A stretch of DNA of 64,000 bases from Verrucomicrobiota bacterium (GCA_025360015.1 JANYCZ010000069.1:19343-83342), one strand, 5' to 3'. Counted from the first letter of the stretch, positions 9,653 to 21,510 are shown. Notes: generated from the letters alone by a model not told the origin. Translations and numbers: made by a program.

Positions 9653-9704
9653 GGGAGGGTGCGCGTGTGGTGTTGGGTTGGGCTGTCTTGCTGAATTAAA
9701 TGTC

Positions 9705-12197
9705 TTACTGAATGAAAATGAACTGCTGCGTGTTCAGCAGCGAGAACACCAGGTCCTCCATGCTGGTGAGGCCGCTGTCCTGCGCCTTGAGCCAGACCGC
9801 TTTCTCAGCAGCCGTGGGCTTGCGGGAGAGGATCGTCATGTAGGCGGCGTCCACCTTGTCATCTGCATACGGGGCCTTGTTCACGGTGAGCATGAGCTGG
9901 CTGTACTTGTGGATGATCTGCGGCAGCAGGCTGCCATTCATCAGCGCCAGCGCCTGCGGCACGCTTGCGTCATTGTTCGCGTTTTCGATGGTCTCGCGGT
10001 CGCTTTGGCCAAACTCACGCAGGTAGTGCCCGCGCGGAGCGGGGCTTTCCTGCTCGGCGGCACGCAGCGTGTCGCGGCTGATCTTCGCCCGGTTGCTGAT
10101 GTACTCCTTGCGCTCCTTTTCATCCTTGATGCCAAAGAAGTCCGCCTCTTCCGCGTAGGCGTCATGCACCTTGTCGGCCACGGCCTTCAGCTCTTCTTTG
10201 CTGAGCTCCTTGCGGTCATACCCGGGGATGAGGATCTTTTCCGCCTTGGCTCCATTCGCCATCATCATCATGTCCCCGCCGCCGCCCATCATGGCCGGAG
10301 CGGAGTCGCCACCAGCACCGCTGTTCTTCGTCAGAGAGACGGTCTGGTAGGGCTTGCCGGTGACTTTCTCAAAGAGCTTCTTTTCCCCTGGAGCGATGAC
10401 CTCCGCATACGTCACGCGGCGGCCTTCGTTCTGAATGCGGTTCACCTCGTCGCGGATGACGTCCGCCTTTTTCTTCAGCTCATCCGCTTTTGCCAGGGCG
10501 GCCACCTTGGCGGGGCCGTCCGGCATGGCCTCAGCCGCCTCGCGGGCTTCCTTGGTCGCGGTGCGCGCCGCGGTGAAGAGCTTCTGCTGCACATCGGTGC
10601 GCTCGCGGTTCCTGCTGTAGATGTCCGCAGCTTTCTTGAGCCCCGCCAGCGCCTCTTCAGGAGAGAGAGTCTCCATGCCATCCGCGATCTTCTTGGCCTG
10701 TAAAATGCGCTGCTCCATGACGTCGCGATTCGTCTGGTTGATCATGTCCGGGCTGGGATTGACCAGCGTGACAAAGGAGTCCCACATCTGCTCCGCGCTC
10801 ATGCGGCGCAGCAGCGGCCCGGTGAAGTGATACACATTCCCCGGTGCATGCTCCTCACGCGTGACCTGCGCCTGATACGCCTTCGTGTTGTAGAGGATGC
10901 GTAGCACGCCTTTCATGTCATATTTCATGTCCACCAACAGCTTTTCCATCTGCTTTTCCATGTCAGGAATCATCGGCACCGTGGTGTCCATGAGCTCATC
11001 CAGCGGCTCGATCAGCGCCAGGCCAAACACGCGCTTCCACAGGCGGTTGGCGATCACTGTGGTAAAGCGCGGATTCTCCGGGCTCGTCATCCAGCGCGCG
11101 TAGGCCTGCAGCGGCGTTTCACCATTTTGGGTGATGCATTCATGCCCCATCATCGTGCCCGGCTCCACGGCGGACTTCGGCTTGGCGTCGCTGTACTGGT
11201 AGTCATGCGGCAGCGTCGGCTTGCGCTCGCGGTTGCTCACGGAGGTGTAGCGCATCGTGTCCCGCACATCCTGCATGGCCTGCTGGTAGCCGCGCTGCTC
11301 GAGGCGGAGCTTCTGGCGGGCTTCCTCGCGCTTCTTGTTCACTTCCTTCATCTGTTCCTCGAAGCTCTTGAAGTCGGCGGTGTACTTCTTCTCCAAGGCG
11401 TCTTTCTCGTCCTTGGACAGCTTGCCCTTGAAGTTGGGGCGCTGCGGCCTCTGCGGCTCCTTGATGGAGGCGCGGATCGCGTTTTCCTTTTCGCGCAACA
11501 GCTCGCCCACACCGCCCATGGTATCGCCCGCATAGTCCTGCGTTTGCACGCCAAAGGTGAAGGCGGCCATCTTGAAAAACTGCATCTGCGACCACTTGTC
11601 AAAGGGGTGGTTGTGGCACTGCGCGCACTCAATGCGCGTACCCAGGAAGACGCGCACCGTGTTCGCCATGTTGTCCAGCGGCATGCCGCGATCCCGCATG
11701 TAATAGCCAATGGCACCATTGTCCCAGGCCTTGCCCTGCGCCGCCACCATCTCACGCACAAACTGGTCGTAAGGCTGGTTCTTGCGCAGGCTGTCTTTGA
11801 CAAAGTTCGCGTAGGCCGCGCCGGTGATCGCCCCCGTCTGGTTTCCATTGGAAGTCACACGCAGCACATCGGCCCAGTAATTGAAAAAATGCTGCACATA
11901 GGCCTCGGAGGCGAGCAGCTTGTCGATCAGCTTGCTCCGCTTGTTAGCTTCTTTGGAGTTCAGAAACTCCTCCGTTTCACGGGTGGTCGGGATGCGGCCG
12001 ATGACGTCCAGATAGATGCGACGCACAAAGGTGTTGTCGTCGGTCTGCGGATTGCCCTGCAGTTTGTTGGCCGCCCAGTCTTTGGCCAAAGTCGCATCGA
12101 TCTGCTTCGCGGCAGTCGCAGTGTCCATCTGGCCCGCTGCCCTCGCGGAAGACAGCGAAACGAATGCAAGGAGGGGAAGGACGAAGATTTTCTTCAT
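9705..12197 (-). CDS. DUF1549/DUF1553 domain-containing secreted protein
   Basis: Signal peptide MKKIFVLPLLAFVSLSSARA; FVRRIYLDVIGRIPTTRETEEFL, ECAQCHNHPFDKWSQMQFFKMAAFTF, NPRFTTVIANRLWKRVFGLALIEPLDEL, SLLNTQQFIFIQ. Confidence 0.9.
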   Translation of the reverse strand: MKKIFVLPLLAFVSLSSARAAGQMDTATAAKQIDATLAKDWAANKLQGNPQTDDNTFVRRIYLDVIGRIPTTRETEEFLNSKEANKRSKLIDKLLASEAYVQHFFNYWADVLRVTSNGNQTGAITGAAYANFVKDSLRKNQPYDQFVREMVAAQGKAWDNGAIGYYMRDRGMPLDNMANTVRVFLGTRIECAQCHNHPFDKWSQMQFFKMAAFTFGVQTQDYAGDTMGGVGELLREKENAIRASIKEPQRPQRPNFKGKLSKDEKDALEKKYTADFKSFEEQMKEVNKKREEARQKLRLEQRGYQQAMQDVRDTMRYTSVSNRERKPTLPHDYQYSDAKPKSAVEPGTMMGHECITQNGETPLQAYARWMTSPENPRFTTVIANRLWKRVFGLALIEPLDELMDTTVPMIPDMEKQMEKLLVDMKYDMKGVLRILYNTKAYQAQVTREEHAPGNVYHFTGPLLRRMSAEQMWDSFVTLVNPSPDMINQTNRDVMEQRILQAKKIADGMETLSPEEALAGLKKAADIYSRNRERTDVQQKLFTAARTATKEAREAAEAMPDGPAKVAALAKADELKKKADVIRDEVNRIQNEGRRVTYAEVIAPGEKKLFEKVTGKPYQTVSLTKNSGAGGDSAPAMMGGGGDMMMMANGAKAEKILIPGYDRKELSKEELKAVADKVHDAYAEEADFFGIKDEKERKEYISNRAKISRDTLRAAEQESPAPRGHYLREFGQSDRETIENANNDASVPQALALMNGSLLPQIIHKYSQLMLTVNKAPYADDKVDAAYMTILSRKPTAAEKAVWLKAQDSGLTSMEDLVFSLLNTQQFIFIQ

Positions 12198-12406
12198 AAT
12201 CGAACAAACGTGCCAAAGGCCCAAGTTTTTCATCGTCCTTTACAATCATTGCAGAATCCCAGCGCGGCAGTCGGGACTGGGAGCGCCGGTTTTTTAACCG
12301 GCTCTGGCGTGTCCCCCCTGATTCACGCACCCCCCCCCCCGCTTCAACTGACGTGAACTCAAGGATCGAGCACTAGCACGAACGAGACCTCCCAACCCCG
12401 GGCTTT

Positions 12407-12802
12407 TCACTCTCCCCGCTCAGCCCGCCGCTTCACCGTGATCTGGTAAATCCCCTTGCGCAGCGTCCCGACGTTAAAATTGACGATCAAACCGGTGTTG
12501 AAGCGTCCCAGCCTGACCTTGGACTCCAGCTCCTGCTGCTCCAGCCGGCTGATTTCTTCCTGCGCACGCACCAGTAGCAGCAGTGAATCACCCACCACAA
12601 AGTCCAGCCGCGTCGCCGTCTGCACCCTGCGCCCATGGTACTCAAACTCCAGCGCCACCTGCCGTTTGAAATCAAACTCCAGCTCCCGCAGTTCGATGGC
12701 CATGCACTCCTCATACGCGTCTCGCGTCAGACCCGGCCCCAGCGCGCGATGCACATTCATGCAGGCACCGATGACGAGATGCGGCAGGTCAGCGGCGTTC
12801 AT
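12407..12802 (-). CDS. GxxExxY-family protein
   Basis: MNAADLPHLVIGACMNVHRALGPGLTRDAYEECMAIELRELEFDFKRQVALEFEYHGRRVQTATRLDFVVGDSLLLLVRAQEEI...GLIVNFNVGTLRKGI. Confidence 0.85.
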   Translation of the reverse strand: MNAADLPHLVIGACMNVHRALGPGLTRDAYEECMAIELRELEFDFKRQVALEFEYHGRRVQTATRLDFVVGDSLLLLVRAQEEISRLEQQELESKVRLGRFNTGLIVNFNVGTLRKGIYQITVKRRAERGE

Positions 12803-14989
12803 GGGGCCGTGGGTTGCAGCGTGTCTTCTCCCAGGATGCCGTAGATCTCCGCTGTGGTGCTCTGCTTGTGCGTGGTCAGCCACTGGTCCATGGCGGCAGA
12901 GAGCCGCGCCTTCACCTCGGGATAGCGTGCCTTCACATCACGCTCGCAGTGGGCATCTTCACGCACATCAAACAGCCGCTCGATCGAATGCTCCACCCCC
13001 GGCGTGCGGATGTACTTGAAGCGCTCCGTGCGAACGCAGTGCTCCTTGGTTTTCAGCACCGCATCCTGAAACTTGTCCTTGAGCACAAAGTGGAAATCAA
13101 AGGACGGATCAATGAAGGTGGTCTCATCCATCGGCGGGATGAAGAGCGGCTCTTCCCCCGGAATGGTGCGGCGGAAGAAAAGGTAGCTGGTCTCACCAAA
13201 GAAGGCCATCCCAAGGCTCTTCTTCTCACCACGGATCACCGGTGCCAGGCTCGTGCCCTCAAAGCGCGGCTGCGCAGGTGCGCCCACGAGATCCAGCAGC
13301 GTGGGCGCAAAATCCAGCGTGCGTGCGATCTGCGCATGCCGCTGCGGCTTCTCCACCCCCGGCACATAAAAAATCGCCGGTACATGATTGGCCTGATCTC
13401 CGCCATTGAAGGTGGTGCCATGCCCAAAGGTGCAGTTCGGCTCAAAGAGATCATCCCCATGATCTCCGGTGACCAGGATGATCGTATCCTCCATCAGTCC
13501 CTGCTTCTCCAACTCCGCCACCACGCGTCCCACGGAATCGTCAAACATGCGCACGCAGCCGTCATACAGCGCCGTGATCTGCTCCACCTCCTGCGGCGGC
13601 AGCTTGCTCCACTTCTCATTAATGTCCGTGCCGCCGATGAATTCGTCCACGTTCAGCGCCAGCTCATGCTTGTGCGGGCCATCATACTTCGGGTCCGTCC
13701 ACAGCTTCGCGTAATGCGTGGGCGTCTTGTACGGCAGATGCGTACAGGAGTAGTAGCCAAACAGCAGGAACGGCTTCCGGTCTTCCGCACGCTGCTTCAG
13801 CCGGTCGATCACCTGGTCCGTCACCACCTCCGGCGTCATGTAATTGGCAAAGGACTTCAGCTTCGGAAACAGCATGTGACCCACGCGGTTGTCGAAAAAC
13901 AACGGCAGGATCTGGTGGTGCAAAAACACCACCTCGCTCATATACACCCGGAAGTTGTCGAAGTCGGAGACAATGATCTTCTCAAAGCCCATCGGCAGTT
14001 CATTAAAACCGCACGCGCACCAGTCACCGATCACCGCCGTGTCATAACCCAGGCGCTTCAACTCCTCCCCCAGCGCAGGCGCTTCCAGATTCGCCTGGTC
14101 CACCATCGCGCGGCTCGGGAACATGTGCCTCACCCCGTGCGTGTGTGGATACTGCGACGAAAACAAGCTCGTCAGCGATTCCAGCGTGGAGGCGATCGGC
14201 GTCAGACAGCGCTCAAAATTCACCCCCTTCGCCGCGATGCGGTCGATGTTTGGCGACGTCAGCCGGTGGTAGCCATTGCACGAAAGATGATCCGCCCGCA
14301 GCGAGTCCGAGCCGAGGATGACGATGTTCTTCGGCCGCTTCCTCCCACCCGCCAGCCCTTCCACCTCCGGGGCACGGATCACCCCGTACCCGCTCACCAC
14401 AAACAATGCCAGCACACCCGCCACCGCCGCAAAGCTGAACAGCAGCGGTCGCGCCGCACGGGTAAACCACCGCCTAAGTTCGAAGAGATAAAACCCCGCT
14501 GCAGCCACCAGCGCCGCCAGCGGAAACACCTGTGTGATCAGCCCATGCACCGCATCCTGCACTCCGGTGCCGCACACCCGCCCCAGCGCATCGTACCAGC
14601 CCAGCAGGTAGCTATAGTCACCGAAATACGGCTTCTCCAGCATCAGCTTGAAGATGAAAAATCCATACAGCAGCCCCGCAAACAGCAGCGTGCGCCACAC
14701 CACGCCCCACCGCGCAAAGATCCGCACCTTGCCCCACAGCCGCACCAGCGGATAAATCAGCAGCACATAGCCCGCCGCCACCAGCAGGTAGCCTTTCAGC
14801 ACCACCAGGTTGCTCCATACCAGATACCACCAGTGATGCTGCAGCGCCACCTCCGAGAACCGGTTGTTAAAGCCGTACGAGTTGCCCGCAAAGCTCAGAA
14901 TCGCGCTCATATACCACGCCACCAGCGTGCCAAAAACAGTCAGCACGACAATTTTCAGAATATGACGACGTTTCAAAGCAGGAGGCGGC
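12799..14989 (-). CDS. Membrane-anchored sulfatase / alkaline-phosphatase-superfamily protein (start approximate; ORF extends to 15084)
   Basis: N-terminal hydrophobic segments, then IVILGSDSLRADHLSCNGYHRLTSPNIDRIAAKGVNFERCLTPIAST...LVTGDHGDDLFEP...HARSDARTLDFAPTLLDL-type C-terminal sulfatase pattern. Confidence 0.85.
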
Positions 14990-15090
14990 ATGCAGGAGGG
15001 GCGGAAGACTACACCGCTACCCGCGCCCCTCCACCAGTATCTCTCTCCGCCCCGCAGCATCCAAGACCCCGCCGCATTCGTCATTCCTGT

Positions 15091-15276
15091 TCAATCGGGC
15101 TTCGGCAGCCGCATTCCCGTCGTCCGTTCATGCGGGAAATAATGCTCACGATGCGAACGCCCGTGCCCGATCGGATCCACCACACGCCAGAAATCATCCA
15201 CCTTGGTCTGGGTTTCAGCGCAGCCCGTCAGCAGGCAGATTCCCAGTAGAATGATCCAATAATGCGTCGCTGTCAT
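15091..15276 (-). CDS. Small lipoprotein (61 aa)
   Basis: MTATHYWIILLGICLLTGCAETQTK: lipobox LLTGC. Confidence 0.6.
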   Translation of the reverse strand: MTATHYWIILLGICLLTGCAETQTKVDDFWRVVDPIGHGRSHREHYFPHERTTGMRLPKPD

Positions 15277-15444
15277 TTCATCTCACTCTGAGATAGATGC
15301 TCACACGGTTCAAGCATTGCTTCATCCCCAGCCCCTGATTGCATGCATCACCAGGGCGCACCTGGTCCCGTTTCCCACCGCCCGTCGCTCTGCCACCCAC
15401 GCCGGGCATTTGCGCCCAGCGGTCTCGCACCATGGGAGACTCCG

Positions 15445-18262
15445 CTAAAAATTCATGGGAATCTGCGAAGCTTCCACCGATAACGCGGGCGGGATGACGC
15501 GGCGGAAATCGTCCAGCGACACCGGCTTGGTGAGGAACGCGTTCATGCCGCATTCCCGGCACTCCTCTTTGACTCCGGTCAGGGCGTGGCCCGTCATGGC
15601 GATGATGGCAGGCTGGTGCTTGAGCTGGAAGTTCCCGCGGATGCGGCGCGTGGCCTCCACCCCGCCCATGACAGGCATCTGCAGATCCATGAAGACGATG
15701 TCATACCCCCCTTGCGCCACCATACTCACGGCTTCTTCACCATTGTTGGCGATGTCCATCCGCACATAGCCCAGCCGCTGGAGCAGCATCGTGGCGATCT
15801 TCTGATTCAAGGGTTGATCCTCGACGAGGAGGATATGCGCCGGGTGCTGGCTGGCAAAGTTGTCCGCCTCCGCTTTGGCCGCCTTGGCGATTGCTCGATT
15901 GGTGGCATGCGAGACGTGAATGTCATGCCCGCCAGCGGCTGCGCGCGCGGCACCTTGATCAGACATGGCCGGAGGCGCGGGCGTCTCCAGCACCGAGGGG
16001 GAATCAAATGTGGCACCCATCGGCTGTACCATCGCTTGCACGTGCGCCATCGGCTGTATCGTCATCATCGGCTGCACCGTCGTCTGGGGTTGGAAGTAAG
16101 GCGGCGGTGGCTGCTGCTGTTGCACGGGTGTGGTCATCGGACGCAGTACGGGCCCAGGCGCGGGCACCGTCGCAGGCCTGCCCGCGGGTGCCTCCAAGGT
16201 GACCATCGGAGCGAGGATCACCCGGCGCGGCATGCGATAGAGTTCCGCCATCGTGCGCAGCAGTTCACGGCGTTTGATCGGCTTGGACAGCCGCGCGTGG
16301 CGACTGCCGGCGGGCGGGCTGAAGCGGTCCCGGTCCAGCTTCGCGCTGGTGATCGACATGATAGTGATGATCGCGGTGCCACGCATAGCGGCGGCATTCA
16401 GCATGAGCACGGCCTCCTCATGCCTCAGACCTGAGACATCGAGGATGAAAAGCCCGGCTTCTTCGATCACTGCATCCAGTTCGGAAAGAGAGCGGTCACG
16501 CAGCAGTCTCACCGTCATCCCCCATTGCATGAGAGACTGGTTCAGCACCTGCAGGGTCGTGGGATGCGCGCTGTACACCGCCACCGGCCGCGTCTTGACC
16601 ACATCCAGCCAGGCCAGCTCTTCCTCACGCGATTCATCATCCGGGGCAACGGTGAGCGGTAGCTCAAAGAAGAAGTCGGACCCCTTCCCCTCTTCGCTCA
16701 CCACGCTGATCTCTCCGTTCATGATCTTGATGAGTTTTTTGGAAATGGCCAGGCCAAGGCCGGTGCCACCATACTTCCGCGTCGTGGAGGTGTCCGCCTG
16801 ATTGAAGGCCTGGAAGAGCATCCCAATTTTTTCCGGTGGAATGCCGATGCCCGTGTCACGCACGGAAAAATGCAGCAGCGTCCTGTCCCCCTGCGGCGTC
16901 TGGCGTGAAACCTGGCGCACCAGGATCAGTATCTCTCCCTTCTCGGTGAACTTGATGGCGTTGCCAACGAGATTGACGAGGATTTGTTTGATGCGCTGGA
17001 AATCGCCCAAAATCTTACGTGGCAGCGCCGCGTCGATGTGGACATTCAGCTCGATGTTTCTCTCCGCCGCCTTGTGGGTGAAAACATCCGTGGTTTCGCC
17101 CAGCAGTTTCTCGATGTCCACCGGCAGCTTTTCCATGTCCATCTTGGCGGATTCGAGCTTGGAAAAGTCGAGGATGTCGTTGATCACATGCAGGAGCGAT
17201 TCACCGCTGCTGCGGATCATGCGGATCAGCTCCTCCTGCTCAGGGTCCAGCCCCATCTCAATCAGCAGGCTGGTGGTGCCGATGATGCCGTTCATCGGCG
17301 TACGGATCTCATGGCTCATGTTGGCCAGGAAGCTGCCCTTCGCAGCGGTGGCGGTTTCCGCCTGCCGTTTGGCGGCCTCGTATTCCACCAGCAGCGTGTG
17401 CTTGCGCTGGTCATCCTCCTGCACATGGGAGATCATCGTGTTAAACTCCTGCTGCACCAGGTCCAGGTCATCACTCCCGCTCGCGGGGACACGGACATTG
17501 AGATTTCCCGAGCGCATGGCGCGGAAGGCGTCGATCAGCGCATGGGTCTTCTTCGTGATGCTCCGCCCGATGATGTAAAAGCTGAACACCGCCAGGGCAA
17601 GCCCCACACAGGCGCCGAGAATAGGCACGGTAAGACGCTGCGCATTGAAAAGATGCCGAAGCTGTACCAGCGGCTGACGCGCGATAAAGGCCCCCGCCAC
17701 GTGCCCGCTGCGGGAGTACAGCGGCGCAGCGCTGATGAGCCAGTGATCCCCGCCGTTGACCTCCAGATTTCGGCTGTCGCTCGTGTCATCCATCACCAGC
17801 GTGCTGCCTGCCATCACCCTGTAGATGAGATTGTCCATGTGCACAGGAGACGGCTCATCGATGACACAATTCTGGCAGCCGGGAATGATGGTGATGGGCG
17901 GCGACTTCGCCATCGGCGGGGAACCACCGTCAGCCGTCTGCCGGGGTGCCACCACCTCCACCTGCAGGCCGAGATTTTGCAGGGCAGGTGGGATGTCCAC
18001 CGTCTGCAGCCTCATCCGCATGCGCGTTTCGTTCTCCCAGTTCAGCGGGGCCACTCCCGTGAGCTCCCCCTCGCTGAGCGCCTGGCGGTTCAGTTCCATC
18101 TGTCCTGCCAGCGCCGCCGCACCGAGGTAGGAACTCTGCACAAAACGCAGCGTGATGAACTCCTGCCAAAGGAAGCCCGCTGCCGTCGCCCCCGCCCCCA
18201 CCAGCACGGCAAACATGCCGAGCAGCGTGAAGCGGTTGGCGATCTGAAAATTAAACCTCATG
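15445..18262 (-). CDS. Hybrid sensor histidine kinase / response regulator (start inside ORF 15445..18402)
   Basis: [27 protein letters not shown] segment, HAMP-like region, His[38 protein letters not shown], Pro/Gln/Met-rich linker, C-terminal REC ([24 protein letters not shown]...[14 protein letters not shown]). Confidence 0.9.
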
Positions 18263-18735
18263 AGATAGCGCCAGGTTTGAAGGCCGAGTAACCCGACTCC
18301 GCCCCATCCGATTCCTGTACCATGGCCCGCCGCACCGCCAGACAAAGGCTCTCTAGATTGAAGGGCTTGTGCAGCACATCCACAAAACCAATCGCCTGGC
18401 ACAAGTCCTTCACATCTTCTTGAAAATAGCCGCTGCAGGCGATGACGGGCAGCCGCGGATCACAGGCACGCAGCCATTCCAGCACCTCAAATCCCGAGGC
18501 GCCGCCTGGCATCGTCAGGTCCAGAATCGCAGCCGTAAAGCGCTGCCCCTCCTCCACGCCCACGCGCAAAATTTCCAGTGCCTCCTCCCCGCTGCGGCAG
18601 GCCACGGCTTCAAAACCGTGCGCTTCCAGCACCGCCTTTCCCACGGCTAGCACATGGGGTTCGTCATCAATGAGAAGAACGCGTGCGATGGCACGCGAGG
18701 CAAAATCACGAGTCATAAGCTGGGTGGTCGGGGAC
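18258..18735 (-). CDS. Single-domain response regulator (start approximate within ORF 18258..18803)
   Basis: [37 protein letters not shown]...[22 protein letters not shown]...[11 protein letters not shown]. Confidence 0.87.
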
Positions 18736-18778
18736 ATGGCGTTTAAGAGTTGAATGGTTGAAATTTTTCCCGCCGGTT

Positions 18779-20953
18779 TTACATCGCGGTGTAGCTGAGA
18801 CATTTGATTTCATCGAGAGACGTATGTCCGCCGATGACCTGCTGCAGGCCTTCCTGATAGAGTGAACGGTAACCATTTTTGAAGGCGGCGGCGCGCATCG
18901 CGCTCAGTGGAGCCCCTTCCTCAATGAGGTCGCGCAGTTCATTGTTCACCTCGCACAGCTCCATCAGTGCCACGCGTCCGGCATAGCCCGTACCATGGCA
19001 CTCATCACAACCACGGGCGGTGTAAATGGGCGTGGTGATCGGCTGGGTGATGACTGCCTGCTTGGCCATCAGATCCTGCACGTCCTGCGGTGCCTGCATG
19101 GGCTGTTTGCAGTAGGAGCACAGGCGGCGTGACAGACGCTGCGCCTGGCTGAGGGCCAGTGAATCTGCCAGCAGATATTTTTCCACCCCCATCGACAGCA
19201 GTCGTGACACCGCCCGCAGCGAGTCATTCGCATGCAGCGTGGTCAGCACCAGATGGCCCGTGAGCGAGGCGTTCACCGCCGCGCCCGCCGTTTCCGCATC
19301 GCGTGACTCACCGATCAGGATGATGTCCGGGTCAGCACGCAGCAGGGAGCGCAGCCCGTTCGCGAAGTCGAGCCCGCGCGCGTTGTTGGTCTGCGTCTGA
19401 TTGATCCCTTCGATTTCATATTCGATCGGGTCTTCAATCGTCTGGATGTTGACGCTCTCATCATTCACGCTGTTCAGCAGTGCATACAGCGTGGTCGTTT
19501 TACCAGAGCCGGTGGGCCCCGTCACCAGCACCAGCCCCTGGTCGCGCTGCATCGTGCGCGTGAGGATTTCGATCTGGCGCTGCGAGAGATTGAAATCCGA
19601 CAAACGCTTCACCCCGTCCTGTTTGTCCAGGAAGCGCATGATCACCTTCTGGAACTCACGCCGCGTCGGCACCGCAGCGACACGGACATCCACCCGGCGC
19701 CGGCCGATGGAGAGCGACATGCGTCCATCCTGGCACTCCTGCCGGTTCTGGCTCATGCCCGCGTAGTTTTTCAGCAGCGCCACATAGCGGTTGAGCTGGC
19801 TCTCCGGCGCGGTCATGATGGTCTTCATCGTGCCGTCCATGCGTGCACGGAAGCGCGTGAAGCTGTAAAATTTCTCCACGTGCAAGTCGGAGGCGCGGCA
19901 GCGGATGGCGGTGAACAGCGCCCATTGCACCAGTTGCTCCGGCTCGGTGTTCGGGTTCTGTGGATTGATCCGCGCCATGTCTTCAGGGGAAATTTCCACC
20001 ACGCTGGAATCATCCGCCACGGAGAGCGTCGTCCCGTCCATCGATGCCACCGCGCTGGGGTCAAAGGTGGCTCCTGCACGGTTGATCGCTTCACGAATGC
20101 TCGCCAGATCCGCCAGCACCGGCACGATCTTCACGGCCGGGTTGCCCATGGACAGCCATTCATCCTCAAAAGCGTAGCAGTCGCTGCTCTCACTCAGCAG
20201 GAAGACCACCTGCTTGCCGATGTAGAGCGGATACACATTGTGCCGCTCCAGCAGCGGGATCGGGAAAAAGGTCTGGCGCTGCGCCTCGGTGGCGCTGTAC
20301 ACCAGCGTGCGGCAGCCGCTGACAAGGTGCTGCAGTGCGATGCCCATGTTCCTCTGCACCACGTTGAAATGCGTGACTGTCAGCGTGTCCGACTTCCCTT
20401 TCTGGGCCTCGTAAAAGCCTTTCAGCTTGGTGATTTCCGCCGGCTCGTACGGATAGTGCTCCTGCAGCCACTGAAACGTGCCCTCCAGCCCCAGATCCGC
20501 AAACACCTGCGGCTGCAGCTGCTCCATCGCGTTCGACTGGGAGATCGGCATCTGGCCAAAGCGCTGCACCAGATCCTTCCGCGTGTTTTGGTACTGCTCC
20601 GGCGTGACCAGCACGCGGATGGTGAGGAAGTGCGGCACTCCCCACAAATCCCCCGCCCGTGGATTGTGGTGCGCCATCACCAGCAGCGGGCCGATCGTCG
20701 TCACCGGCAGCCACGGATCCGCTACATACGGCACCCGGCCCAGCTTGCGGATCAGCCGCTCCGCATCAGGAGAGCAGCTCTCACGCAGCAGCGTCACCGG
20801 AAGCATGCCATGCTGCAGCGCCAGACCTTCGATCGATTGAATCGCCAGGATCGCCGTCTGTCGCGCCTCAACTATCGTGTTTGGCGGATTACTCGCAGCA
20901 CCAAAGGATTTTGGTGCTGGCGGGTTCGTTGGGATCTGTAAGGTAGCAGACAT
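18779..20953 (-). CDS. GspE/PilB-type secretion/pilus assembly ATPase
   Basis: VTGPTGSGKTTTLYALLNSVN (Walker A), TIEDPIEYEIEGINQTQ, LLRADPDIILIGESRDAETA, zinc-knuckle CSYCKQP/CDECHGTGYAGR. Confidence 0.92.
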   Translation of the reverse strand: MSATLQIPTNPPAPKSFGAASNPPNTIVEARQTAILAIQSIEGLALQHGMLPVTLLRESCSPDAERLIRKLGRVPYVADPWLPVTTIGPLLVMAHHNPRAGDLWGVPHFLTIRVLVTPEQYQNTRKDLVQRFGQMPISQSNAMEQLQPQVFADLGLEGTFQWLQEHYPYEPAEITKLKGFYEAQKGKSDTLTVTHFNVVQRNMGIALQHLVSGCRTLVYSATEAQRQTFFPIPLLERHNVYPLYIGKQVVFLLSESSDCYAFEDEWLSMGNPAVKIVPVLADLASIREAINRAGATFDPSAVASMDGTTLSVADDSSVVEISPEDMARINPQNPNTEPEQLVQWALFTAIRCRASDLHVEKFYSFTRFRARMDGTMKTIMTAPESQLNRYVALLKNYAGMSQNRQECQDGRMSLSIGRRRVDVRVAAVPTRREFQKVIMRFLDKQDGVKRLSDFNLSQRQIEILTRTMQRDQGLVLVTGPTGSGKTTTLYALLNSVNDESVNIQTIEDPIEYEIEGINQTQTNNARGLDFANGLRSLLRADPDIILIGESRDAETAGAAVNASLTGHLVLTTLHANDSLRAVSRLLSMGVEKYLLADSLALSQAQRLSRRLCSYCKQPMQAPQDVQDLMAKQAVITQPITTPIYTARGCDECHGTGYAGRVALMELCEVNNELRDLIEEGAPLSAMRAAAFKNGYRSLYQEGLQQVIGGHTSLDEIKCLSYTAM

Positions 20954-20974
20954 GAGGTGTGGCTCTTGGCAGGA

Positions 20975-21499
20975 TCAGCGTCCCGCCATTTGGAAATTCG
21001 GCGGAAAAACAAACGCCGTGGTGAAGTCGGTGCCTTCGAAATTCATCAGTATGCCCGTGCCGCTCTGCCCGGGCATGAGCAGTTCATACAGTTTGCCCGT
21101 CCACCGCAGACGATAATCGGTGGAGTCGCTGGAGGCAACCGGGCTGTACCGCGGGTCCATGTAGGGAGAGCCAGACTGTGCGCGGTTGATGTTGGGATCG
21201 CGATATTGCAGCGTGCGCAGAATGACCAGTTCATCCGCCACGCCTCCATCCATGCGCGCAAATACCATCTCGTAGTTCTGCTGCGCGAAGCGGTACACCG
21301 CCTGGTTCAGCATCTCCTGCCGCGCCGCTGCCACCGCATCTTTGGCACCCCCTAGATATTGTCCAAACGATTGCACCGCGAGGCCCGCCAGCACCCCCAG
21401 CATGGAAATCACAATGACCATTTCCGTCATCGAAAACCCGCTCTTTCTGCTGGCTGGCAGAAAGGTGGTGCGGTTTCCTCGTTGGAAGGTGGGAGTCAT
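20975..21499 (-). CDS. Pseudopilin with prepilin N-terminal methylation motif
   Basis: SRKSGFSMTEMVIVISMLGVLAGLAVQSF. Confidence 0.85.
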   Translation of the reverse strand: MTPTFQRGNRTTFLPASRKSGFSMTEMVIVISMLGVLAGLAVQSFGQYLGGAKDAVAAARQEMLNQAVYRFAQQNYEMVFARMDGGVADELVILRTLQYRDPNINRAQSGSPYMDPRYSPVASSDSTDYRLRWTGKLYELLMPGQSGTGILMNFEGTDFTTAFVFPPNFQMAGR

Positions 21500-21510
21500 A
21501 CCAGAATGCG

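Noticed and set aside
12814-15249. 811-aa plus-strand ORF
   Set aside because: Antisense to the sulfatase; His/Arg/Gln-rich translation with no domain.
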